Assembly (NCBI GenBank): GCA_937978655.1 | Contig: CALJUX010000002.1 | Location: 1 to 5,366 of the forward strand | Reading direction: 5' to 3' | DNA: 5,366 nt | Source of the DNA: an uncultured Chromatiaceae bacterium | GTDB lineage: Bacteria; Pseudomonadota; Gammaproteobacteria; Enterobacterales; Alteromonadaceae | Part shown: in pieces, positions 1-5,366 of the stretch | Numbering within the stretch: the stretch's first letter is position 1 | Layout: the number at the start of each line of letters is the position of its first letter | Program-made: the position numbers and the translations under genes | The notes under the pieces: model-generated | What the model was told of the DNA's origin: nothing | Database searches by the model: none | The model's input: only the letters and a program-made list of their open reading frames with translations

Positions 1-196
1 CGGCTTCAACGTCTGGCTGCGCTGCGGCATCTGCAGGCGCTGATTCTGCTGACGCCGTCGCTTGCTCAGACGAGGCCTGTTCGGCCAGCTTTTTCGCTTT
101 GGCGCGGGCAATAGCCGCTGCGACTGCGGCTTTACGCGGGTCGGCTTCAACGTCTGGCTGCGCTGCGGCATCTGCAGGCGCTGATTCTGCTGACGC
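1..196 (-). repeat. Tandem Ala/Lys-rich repeats in the RsxC tail
   Basis: Positions 1-55 and 142-196 are identical over 55 bp. The period is 141 bp, or 47 codons, so the repeat keeps the frame. The protein unit starts ADPRKAAVAAAIARAKAKK and ends SAESAPADAAAQPDVE. One full unit spans about residues 596-642. A diverged 45-residue unit spans about 551-595: it has DSRAAA for DPRKAA and a different middle, but the same SAESAPADAAAQPDVE end. Another unit begins at the window edge. E. coli RsxC carries comparable DPRKAAVEAAIARAKARK repeats, so this is a family trait with variable copy number. Confidence 0.92.
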
Positions 197-1930
197 TGAC
201 TCAGGCGCGGCTGCATCGGCCTGTTTTTTTGCTTTCGCCCGGGCAATTGCTGCGGCAACTGCGGCGGCACGTGAGTCTGTGCCAGGCGTTTCCGCTGCCG
301 GCGCTGAAGCTGCTTCCGTCTGGCCGGCTTTGGCGGCCTGATAAGCGCGGGCTTCGGCTTTTTTGCGCTCACGTTCAGCAATGATTTGTTCTTTGCTCAG
401 CGTCTCGTGCGGCTGTTGTTCCTGGCGCTGTTGTGCGGCCAGAATTTGTTGTTTTTGTTGTTCCGCCAGCATGGCCTGGCGCTGTGCAGCCAATGCCTGA
501 TTGCGTTCGGCCCGTTGTTGTTTGTCGCGTTCCAGCCGTTCGTTGCGGGCTTCAAACCGCGCTTTGGCCTGTTCGGCTTTCAGTTCATCCCTTGCCTGCT
601 CACGGATCTCGGCTTTGGCAACGCGATAATATTGCACCAGCGGAATTTCACTTGGGCAGACATAAGCGCAGGCTCCACATTCAATACAATCAGCCAGATT
701 GTGGGCTTTGAGCTGATCATAATCTTTGGCTTTGGCATACCAGACCAGCTGTTGCGGCAATAACACTGCCGGGCAGACTTCAGCGCAGGCGCCACAACGG
801 ATGCAGTCCATTTCGGTGCCGGCGGCGGGCAGCTCGTGCCGAGTAGGGGCGATGATGCAGTTGGTGGTTTTCACCAGCGGGATTTGCAGCGTCGGCAGGG
901 TAAACCCCATCATCGGGCCACCCATAATCACCCGCTGTTGCGGCTCAGGCGCAAAACCGCAGGCGTCTAATAAAGCGCCAACCGGCGTGCCGATTAGAGC
1001 GCGGATATTCTGGCTATGCTGCAGGGTCTGACCAACCACAGTGACAATCCGGCTGATTAACGGGATATCCTCTTCGATAGCCTGAGCAATGGCAAACACA
1101 GTGCCGACGTTTTGCATCACGATACCGATATCAAGCGGGCGCCGGCCGTTGGGTACTTCTTTACTGGTCAGCAGTTTAATCAGCTGCTTTTCACCGCCGG
1201 ACGGGTATTTGGCCGGCACTACCCGCACCAGATAATCGGCTTTGCCGGTGCAGGCCTGTTGCATGGCGGCAATGGCGGCGGGTTTATCATCTTCAATGCC
1301 AATCAGCACTGCTTTGGGATTGAGCAACTTACATAGAATATCAATACCGCGGACTATGCTGGCGGCGTGCTGTTGCATCAGCACATCGTCGGCGGTGATA
1401 TAAGGCTCGCATTCCACCGCGTTGATGATGAGGTAATCCACGCCGGTGCTGGCACCGGATTTGATATGGGTCGGAAAACCCGCACCGCCCATGCCGGCAA
1501 TGCCGGCCTGCTGAATACGTGCCAGCAGATGCGCGCGTTCGGTATGCAGATAATCCAGTGCGTGGCGTGGCCGCCATTGTTCCAGCCCGTCGGGCTCTAA
1601 CACCAGTGTAGGTTCAGGTAAGGCGGAAGGGTGTGCTGACGGATAGGCCTCAATCGCCAGTACTTTGCCTGAAGTGGGCGCATGCACCGGGATCGCCATC
1701 GCATTGTCAGCGGCGGTTAATGCCTGGCCTTTGAGGACCAGATCACCGGCTTTGACCAGCAGTTTACCGGCCACGCCGATATGCTGGCGCAACGGGATGT
1801 ACAGCCGTTCAGGCAACGCGATCTGACCTATCGCCACCTGACTGGTCAGTTTTTTCCGTGCCGGCGGATGAATACCGCCGTGGAAGTCCCACAGCTGGCC
1901 GGCCTTAATTTGTTGAAACAACGACGGCAC
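1..1930 (-). CDS. rsxC: RsxC/RnfC, electron transport complex subunit C (3' end outside window)
   Basis: Peripheral subunit of the Rnf/Rsx complex. In the family it takes electrons from NADH through FMN and passes them through 4Fe-4S clusters to the membrane subunits. An open frame of 643 codons runs to the window edge without a stop; E. coli RsxC is about 740 residues, so the tail is missing. Visible marks are WDFHGGIHPP near residues 14-23, a VHAPTSG hammerhead around 82-88, the glycine-rich GMGGAGFPT nucleotide/flavin loop at 146-154, NAVECEPYITADD at 170-182 and KYPSGG. Two 4Fe-4S motifs follow: C376/C379/C382/C386-P and C415/C418/C421/C425-P. After about residue 437 comes a charged Gln/Lys/Glu/Arg-rich stretch, then Ala/Lys-rich repeats from about 551. 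The start is GTG at 1930. It directly follows the rsxB TAA in the same frame, so no earlier start is possible, and GGAG lies 9 nt upstream. A TTG at codon 4 is a weaker alternative. Identification is from conserved motifs and gene order. Confidence 0.97.
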   Translation of the reverse strand, partial: MPSLFQQIKAGQLWDFHGGIHPPARKKLTSQVAIGQIALPERLYIPLRQHIGVAGKLLVKAGDLVLKGQALTAADNAMAIPVHAPTSGKVLAIEAYPSAHPSALPEPTLVLEPDGLEQWRPRHALDYLHTERAHLLARIQQAGIAGMGGAGFPTHIKSGASTGVDYLIINAVECEPYITADDVLMQQHAASIVRGIDILCKLLNPKAVLIGIEDDKPAAIAAMQQACTGKADYLVRVVPAKYPSGGEKQLIKLLTSKEVPNGRRPLDIGIVMQNVGTVFAIAQAIEEDIPLISRIVTVVGQTLQHSQNIRALIGTPVGALLDACGFAPEPQQRVIMGGPMMGFTLPTLQIPLVKTTNCIIAPTRHELPAAGTEMDCIRCGACAEVCPAVLLPQQLVWYAKAKDYDQLKAHNLADCIECGACAYVCPSEIPLVQYYRVAKAEIREQARDELKAEQAKARFEARNERLERDKQQRAERNQALAAQRQAMLAEQQKQQILAAQQRQEQQPHETLSKEQIIAERERKKAEARAYQAAKAGQTEAASAPAAETPGTDSRAAAVAAAIARAKAKKQADAAAPESASAESAPADAAAQPDVEADPRKAAVAAAIARAKAKKLAEQASSEQATASAESAPADAAAQPDVEA

Positions 1931-2488
1931 TTAATTGCTCTCCACGATAGTGACCGGGATGGCCTGCAAGTCCCATTTCCAGCGGTCAACGCTGACAGGC
2001 AGCGGCACCATATCAATACAATTGACCGGGCAGGGCTCCACGCATAAATCACAGCCGGTACATTCATTGCTGAGCACGGTATGCATCTGTTTTGATGCGC
2101 CGACGATGGCGTCGACCGGGCAGGCCTGGATACATTTGGTACAGCCGATACATTCATCTTCGCGGATAAAGGCGACCCGTTTGACGGCCGGGGTCTGAGC
2201 GCTGTCCAGTGCCGGTGCGGCGACGCCGAGCAAATCCGCCAGTTTTTTGATCGCCGCATCACCACCGGGCGGGCATTTGTTGATGGCATCGCCGTTGGCA
2301 ATGGCTTCAGCGTAAGGCCGGCAGCCCGGATAACCACATTGGCCGCATTGGGTTTGCGGCAGAATGTCGTCAATTTGATCCACCAGCGGATCGGCTTCAA
2401 CTTTAAAGCGCAGCGCGGCATACCCGAGCACGGCACCAAAGACCAGCGCCAGCGCGCCAAGCGCCAGCAGAGCAGTTAACATCGACAT
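1931..2488 (-). CDS. rsxB: RsxB/RnfB, electron transport complex iron-sulfur subunit B
   Basis: Ferredoxin-like subunit of the Rnf/Rsx complex, anchored in the inner membrane and thought to relay electrons on the cytoplasmic face. The 185 residues compare with about 192 in E. coli. In order: one N-terminal membrane helix (about 4-24); the RnfB-type 4Fe-4S domain with C48, C51, C56 and C72 in QCGQCGYPGCRPYAEAI; then two ferredoxin clusters, C113/C116/C119/C123-P (CIGCTKCIQACP) and C143/C146/C149/C153-P (CTGCDLCVEPCP). All cluster cysteines are present. The ATG at 2488 leaves 1 bp after the rsxA stop and aligns with the E. coli N-terminus; a second ATG two codons later (2482) is possible. GGTGA about 9 nt upstream may serve as ribosome binding site. 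The gene is co-transcribed with rsxA and rsxC by spacing. The C-terminus (WKWDLQAIPVTIVESN) resembles the E. coli ending. Confidence 0.98.
   Translation of the reverse strand: MSMLTALLALGALALVFGAVLGYAALRFKVEADPLVDQIDDILPQTQCGQCGYPGCRPYAEAIANGDAINKCPPGGDAAIKKLADLLGVAAPALDSAQTPAVKRVAFIREDECIGCTKCIQACPVDAIVGASKQMHTVLSNECTGCDLCVEPCPVNCIDMVPLPVSVDRWKWDLQAIPVTIVESN
1938..1943 (-). promoter_or_regulatory. Ribosome binding site for rsxC inside the end of rsxB
   Basis: On the minus strand GGAGAG lies within the last codons of rsxB. Its GGAG core ends 9 nt before the GTG at 1930. This Shine-Dalgarno-like site supports the GTG as the rsxC start and suggests coupled translation, since a ribosome finishing rsxB stops directly on the rsxC start. 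Confidence 0.65.
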
Positions 2489-2489
2489 A

Positions 2490-3071
2490 TCAGGATTTCA
2501 CCAGGCCGGTAAAGCCCATAAAGGCCAAAGACATCAGGCCTGCTGTCACCAGACCAATAGCGGCGCCACGAAACGGCAGCGGCACATCTGCGGCTGCCAG
2601 CCGTTCCCGCATTGCGGCGAACAACACCAGCACCAGGCTAAAACCAACAGATGCGCCAAAGCCGTACACCACAGACTGCAGCAGGCTGTGGCTGGCCTTG
2701 ACGTTCAGCAGCGCCACGCCAAGCACCGCACAGTTGGTGGTGATCAGCGGCAGAAAAATACCTAATACCCGGTACAACGCCGGGCTGGTCTTGTGCACCA
2801 CCATTTCAGTGAATTGCACGACGACGGCAATCACCAGAATAAAGGTCAGGGTGCGTAAATAAGCGAGATCAAGTGGCAATAACACATATTGATCAACCAG
2901 ATAGCTACAGAGTGACGCCAGAGTCAGCACAAAAGTCGTCGCCAGACACATGCCAAGCGCCGAATCGAGTTTGTTAGAGACACCCATAAAAGGGCAGAGG
3001 CCGAGAAACTTCACCAGAACGAAGTTGTTGACCAGAATGGTACTGATCAGTAATAAGAAAAATTCAGTCAT
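2490..3071 (-). CDS. rsxA: RsxA/RnfA, electron transport complex membrane subunit A
   Basis: Integral inner-membrane subunit of the Rnf/Rsx ion-coupled electron transport complex, homologous to NqrE/NqrD. The 193 residues match the E. coli length. The protein is almost wholly hydrophobic, with about six membrane helices. Two conserved cysteine motifs are visible: LGLCPFMGVSN (C26) and TTNCAVLGVALLN (C114). In the Nqr/Rnf family these intramembrane cysteines hold an iron-sulfur cluster shared with the partner subunit (RsxE here, outside the window). The stretches VVVQFTEMVV, LPLITTNCA and MSLAFMGFTGLVK are typical of the family. I chose the ATG at 3071 because MTEFFLLL matches known N-termini. 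The frame extends upstream to an ATG at 3155, but those 28 residues are polar, unlike the family, and would lie in the leader. The ribosome binding site is weak (a GAG about 14 nt upstream). It is the first gene of the operon. Confidence 0.98.
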   Translation of the reverse strand: MTEFFLLLISTILVNNFVLVKFLGLCPFMGVSNKLDSALGMCLATTFVLTLASLCSYLVDQYVLLPLDLAYLRTLTFILVIAVVVQFTEMVVHKTSPALYRVLGIFLPLITTNCAVLGVALLNVKASHSLLQSVVYGFGASVGFSLVLVLFAAMRERLAAADVPLPFRGAAIGLVTAGLMSLAFMGFTGLVKS

Positions 3072-3116
3072 TGTCGCGGTCTCACTGCGCTGCAGAAGCA
3101 GTTGGTCATGAGCAAA

Positions 3117-3135
3117 GGCCTGGCAGTGCCAGACC
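3117..3135 (-). promoter_or_regulatory. Leader hairpin upstream of rsxA
   Basis: The core CTGGCAGTGCCAG at 3120-3132 forms a 5-bp GC-rich stem with a 3-nt loop. One mismatch further out, two more G-C pairs extend it. It lies between the putative rsx promoter and the rsxA start, about 45 nt before the ATG, so it would be in the 5' untranslated leader. No U-run follows, so it is not a classical terminator. A role in mRNA stability or translation is only inference. Confidence 0.4.
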
Positions 3136-3166
3136 TGTTTTCGCCCCGGATGCATCAGGGGGCGCT

Positions 3167-3195
3167 ATTATGCGTTGTTGTGGCGGTGCAAACAA
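3167..3195 (-). promoter_or_regulatory. Putative sigma-70 promoter of the rsx operon
   Basis: On the minus strand a -35 box TTGTTT (3190-3195) and a -10 box CATAAT (3167-3172) are separated by exactly 17 nt. The -10 matches five of six consensus bases and the -35 three of six. Transcription would start near 3160, giving a leader of about 90 nt before the rsxA ATG. It lies wholly in the 164-bp gap after the GGDEF/EAL gene. This is consensus matching only; the weak -35 suggests modest or activated expression. Confidence 0.5.
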
Positions 3196-3196
3196 C
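3174..3196. repeat. Inverted repeat GTTGTT-N11-AACAAC overlapping the rsx promoter
   Basis: Six-base arms at 3174-3179 and 3191-3196 are perfect inverted copies with an 11-nt spacer. The right arm covers most of the -35 box and the left arm lies in the promoter spacer next to the -10. The size and position would suit an operator for a dimeric regulator. The arms are short and simple in composition, so chance is a real alternative. I do not recognise a known regulator consensus. Confidence 0.3.
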
Positions 3197-3235
3197 CGTG
3201 GCCGTATTGTGGTTTTTGCAATGCCCGCTTCGGGG

Positions 3236-5161
3236 TTAAATCGGCTGTGGTTTACCGATGTAATAACCCTGAGTGCCATCGATAAACAGCGATTCCAGCA
3301 TTTGCTTTTCTTCTTGCGTTTCCACACTTTCGGCAAACACACCCACGCCGATGCGATGCGCCAGATCAACCATTAACCGGATGAAATACTGGTTGTTTTT
3401 ATCATCGTCAATATGGCGGGTGTAGCTGCCATCCATCTTGATAAAGTCTGGTTTGATATCGCGGAAGAACTTAAAGGAGGTCATGCCACTGCCAAACTTC
3501 TCAACGGTAAGGCGCGCGCCGTTGCGGTGCAGCATGTCAATAAAACGCTTACTGGTTTTCAGATTCTGCTGCATGCCATATTCACTGACTTCAAAGATCA
3601 GCCGGCTGGCGATGGTGGCATCTTTTAGCAGCCGCCGTTCCAGCCAGATCAGGAAATGATCGTCATGCACACAACGTGAGGATAAATTCAAACCAAAGTA
3701 CTGATCCTGCAGGTTTTTATTCTTAATAGTGCTGAGCGCGGTTTCGACGATGAGACGGTCGACTTCGATGATTTTGTCGAGTTTTTCTGCCATCGCCAGG
3801 AATGAGGCGGTTGGCAGCAGTTGGTCTTCTTCACTGTAAAAACGCACCAGCACTTCGGAGTAAGTTTTGGCAGAGCGCGAAGCCGGCTGGATCAGCTGTA
3901 CCAGCAAATTGATTTTGTTATTTTCCAGCACGTCATCGATGACATGACGCCAGTTCTGATTGCCAAAGCCAAGTGCACTCTGCTCGGCCGAGCCGTCGTC
4001 TTTCACCAGATGCCAGCCATTACTTTGCCGGGTTTGCGCCAGACTGATTGCCGTGTCGGCAATGGCCAGCAGTTCACCCAGTACTTTGCCGCTGGCATAG
4101 TTGACCATCCCGGTGTAAGCCACCGAATCCAGCTCGGCCAGTTTCTGATACTCGCTGAGCCGGCTTTGCAGCTGTGAGCCAACATTTTCAGCTTCTTTAG
4201 CGGTGATCCGCGGCAGGATGATGCCAAAATCCGAGCTGTTCAGCCGGAAGATTTTGTAGTCGCGATAACCGGCAACAGCGCGTTGGATCAGTTCGCTGAC
4301 CGCAATGACATACTTGTCGCCTTCATGGTAACCACGGCTTTGGTTGATGTTTTGCAATTCGGTACAGCGGGTGATGGCAAAAATACCAAAATCGACGTGT
4401 TTACTGTCCCGCAGTGTCTCTTCATAAAACTGCACAAAACGGTTGCGGTTTGGCAGCCCGGTCACGGTGTCTTTGGCCGCGTCATCAGTCATTTGCTGGG
4501 CCGATTTTAATAACTCAGCCTGCCGTTTCTGGTGAAACTCAGCCACTTTAATCAGTGTCAGGCGGGTTTGTTCAAAAGCATCCGGTAACTGAATGTCCTG
4601 CAGGGCCTGCTGGTCGGTGCTGACAATCTGGTCCAGCGCGCCGGCTATCTGGCGTGACAGCTGTTTTTGCTGGGCTTGCTGGCGCATCGGTAATACTAAT
4701 AAAGGTGTGATCACCAACAACAACGGCAGCAGCAGCGTCAGCCAGAACTGGCTGACAAAATGTTCGTCCAGATCATCAAGATTGGCTTTAAAGCTGATTG
4801 CCAGCCGGCTGTCTGCACTTAGCATCTGGTTCAGTGCGCGTTCGTAACCAAAAAGTTGTTGCAGCTGCTCGGCTGAAGAATGCACGGCCGTGGCGGTATT
4901 GTGTTCGTGGACAATTTTGCCTTCACCGGTTTTGAGTTGCAGCTGCTGCGGATTCAGGCTGTCGCGGATCTGCCGGACCAGCGCCTGATAGTCGTCACCG
5001 CTGAAATCGCGGGTCAGTTGCTTGATCACCTGTTGATGCAGATTGTTGATTTTGTCGATGTCGCGTTGTGTTGACTGCAGCAGATTGATCAACAAGACCA
5101 ACAGCAACAGCAAAGCGCCGGCCAACTGAACAAACCAAAATACCCGGAGATTTTTCATCAT
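3236..5161 (-). CDS. Membrane-anchored protein with degenerate GGDEF and EAL domains (LapD/CsrD-like)
   Basis: Probable c-di-GMP-linked regulator of 641 residues. A first membrane helix (about 8-28), a periplasmic segment (about 29-137) and a second helix (about 138-158) come first, then a Gln-rich helical linker. The GGDEF-like domain begins at DTVTGLPNRNRF (231-242), but its GGDEF motif reads NSSDF (308-312) and I see no RxxD inhibitory site, so cyclase activity is unlikely. The EAL-like domain (about 403-641) has EVLVR (436-440), N492, E524, K575, E611 and QGY (631-633). The metal-binding DDFG is replaced by E554-K555-F-G, so phosphodiesterase activity is doubtful though ligand binding may survive. 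Length and layout resemble LapD (inside-out c-di-GMP receptor) and CsrD (about 646 residues, RNA-turnover regulator); I cannot separate these from sequence alone. The start is ATG at 5161, with a second ATG next to it and AAAGAAA just upstream. A 164-bp gap and its own likely promoter separate it from rsxA. Confidence 0.9.
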   Translation of the reverse strand: MMKNLRVFWFVQLAGALLLLLVLLINLLQSTQRDIDKINNLHQQVIKQLTRDFSGDDYQALVRQIRDSLNPQQLQLKTGEGKIVHEHNTATAVHSSAEQLQQLFGYERALNQMLSADSRLAISFKANLDDLDEHFVSQFWLTLLLPLLLVITPLLVLPMRQQAQQKQLSRQIAGALDQIVSTDQQALQDIQLPDAFEQTRLTLIKVAEFHQKRQAELLKSAQQMTDDAAKDTVTGLPNRNRFVQFYEETLRDSKHVDFGIFAITRCTELQNINQSRGYHEGDKYVIAVSELIQRAVAGYRDYKIFRLNSSDFGIILPRITAKEAENVGSQLQSRLSEYQKLAELDSVAYTGMVNYASGKVLGELLAIADTAISLAQTRQSNGWHLVKDDGSAEQSALGFGNQNWRHVIDDVLENNKINLLVQLIQPASRSAKTYSEVLVRFYSEEDQLLPTASFLAMAEKLDKIIEVDRLIVETALSTIKNKNLQDQYFGLNLSSRCVHDDHFLIWLERRLLKDATIASRLIFEVSEYGMQQNLKTSKRFIDMLHRNGARLTVEKFGSGMTSFKFFRDIKPDFIKMDGSYTRHIDDDKNNQYFIRLMVDLAHRIGVGVFAESVETQEEKQMLESLFIDGTQGYYIGKPQPI

Positions 5162-5312
5162 TATTTTTCTTTGGTGTCTGAATACGCCATTAGACCAGCA
5201 GTCTTGTCGCGTTGATACGGATAACCTTAATTAAAACAAAAAATTGCGGGAAAATAAACTGACGGGGGCAGATTCGGCGCTGTGGCACTGGATTTTAGCG
5301 AAGATGAGAGTG
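5162..5312. other. AT-rich intergenic region between tRNA-Asn and the GGDEF/EAL gene
   Basis: These 151 bp contain no credible reading frame and no clear rho-independent terminator for the tRNA. A run of A/T around 5228-5258 is the likely promoter zone for the downstream gene. No copy of the tRNA 3' end is repeated here. Confidence 0.6.
5230..5258 (-). promoter_or_regulatory. Possible promoter of the GGDEF/EAL gene
   Basis: On the minus strand TTTATT (5253-5258) and TTTAAT (5230-5235) are 17 nt apart. The -10 box matches five of six consensus bases, the -35 only three. The transcript would start about 60 nt before the ATG at 5161. A second arrangement using TTGTTT and TATCAA slightly downstream is also possible. 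In AT-rich DNA such matches occur easily, so this is weak. Confidence 0.3.
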
Positions 5313-5366
5313 TGGCTCCCCAGGTTGGACTCGAACCAACGACCTACGGATTAACAGTCCGCCGCT
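5313..5366 (-). tRNA. tRNA-Asn (anticodon GTT), 5' part outside window
   Basis: The minus strand shows the 3' 54 nt of a tRNA, ending in an encoded CCA at 5313-5315. The T arm pairs GTTGG with CCAAC around loop TTCGAGT (5324-5340). The anticodon stem pairs GCGGA with TCCGT around loop CTGTTAA, whose anticodon GTT (5353-5355) reads Asn codons. The discriminator base is G and the 3' acceptor strand is CTGGGGA. The D arm and 5' acceptor strand, about 22 nt, lie beyond 5366. The sequence closely follows E. coli tRNA-Asn as I recall it. Confidence 0.95.

Noticed and set aside
99..1600. Several plus-strand and other-frame open frames opposite rsxC (for example 99-341, 386-763, 726-1031, 1112-1336, 1367-1600)
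   Set aside because: They lie antisense to, or out of frame with, a confidently identified rsxC. Their composition simply mirrors the Ala/Gln-rich coding strand, and they show no domain or ribosome binding site.
1846..2460. 204-residue minus-strand frame overlapping rsxB and the start of rsxC
   Set aside because: It is out of frame with rsxB, whose cluster cysteines and family match are unambiguous. The product has no recognisable features and is a shadow of the GC-rich coding sequence.
2889..2896. TTGATCAA palindrome resembling part of an FNR/CRP-type half-site
   Set aside because: It lies well inside the rsxA coding region, lacks the spacing of a full FNR box, and an 8-bp palindrome is expected by chance.
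3072..3155. 28-residue N-terminal extension of RsxA from an upstream ATG at 3155
   Set aside because: The extra residues are polar and absent from known RsxA proteins. Starting at 3071 gives exactly 193 residues with the expected N-terminus.
3224..3235. Possible terminator just after the GGDEF/EAL stop (CCCGAAGCGGG)
   Set aside because: The stem is only 4 bp with a 3-nt loop and no U-run follows, so it does not meet the pattern of a rho-independent terminator.
3106..3369. 87-residue minus-strand frame across the end of the GGDEF/EAL gene and the gap (and the plus-strand frame 3071-3376)
   Set aside because: Both overlap the C-terminal EAL region in other frames, show no known motif and mostly cover the promoter and leader region.
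3413..5074. Plus-strand frames opposite the GGDEF/EAL gene (for example 3821-4177, 4283-4510, 4880-5074)
   Set aside because: All are antisense to a gene with clear domain structure, without initiation signals or recognisable products.
1..5366. Novel defence, mobile or biosynthetic system
   Set aside because: Every gene-sized region is explained by rsxABC, a GGDEF/EAL-type protein and a tRNA. I found no transposase, integrase, CRISPR repeat, toxin-antitoxin pair or retron-like structure.

Overview
The window looks like chromosomal DNA of a gammaproteobacterium. RsxA and RsxB closely resemble the enterobacterial proteins as I remember them, the gene order is rsxA-rsxB-rsxC, and the tRNA-Asn is of the E. 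coli type. Moderate GC and the Gln/Ala-rich proteins would suit a marine or freshwater group such as Rheinheimera/Alishewanella or an aeromonad relative. That genus-level guess is not proven by anything here.

All genes lie on the minus strand, so the window reads biologically from right to left. At the right edge (5313-5366) is the 3' part of a tRNA-Asn(GTT), cut by the window end. A 151-bp AT-rich gap follows (5162-5312) with a possible promoter. Next is a 641-residue membrane-anchored protein with GGDEF-like and EAL-like domains (3236-5161). Both domains have lost key catalytic residues, so it is more likely a c-di-GMP receptor or regulator of the LapD/CsrD type than an enzyme. A 164-bp gap (3072-3235) holds the best promoter candidate in the window, a small dyad overlapping that promoter, and a leader hairpin.

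The rest is the start of an rsx (rnf) operon: rsxA (2490-3071), rsxB (1931-2488) and rsxC (from 1930, running off the left edge). These are tightly packed, with 1 bp between rsxA and rsxB. rsxC starts with GTG directly after the rsxB stop codon and in the same reading frame. RsxA (membrane), RsxB (multi-cluster ferredoxin) and RsxC (NADH/FMN/4Fe-4S) are subunits of the Rnf/Rsx ion-coupled electron-transfer complex. The remaining genes, normally rsxD, rsxG and rsxE, would lie beyond position 1.

I found no convincing new system. The points most worth a second look are the near-identical 47-residue repeat in the RsxC tail (55 bp of perfect DNA identity), the in-phase rsxB/rsxC junction, and the doubly degenerate GGDEF-EAL protein upstream of the rsx operon. 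There is no sign of a mobile element, CRISPR array or defence gene.
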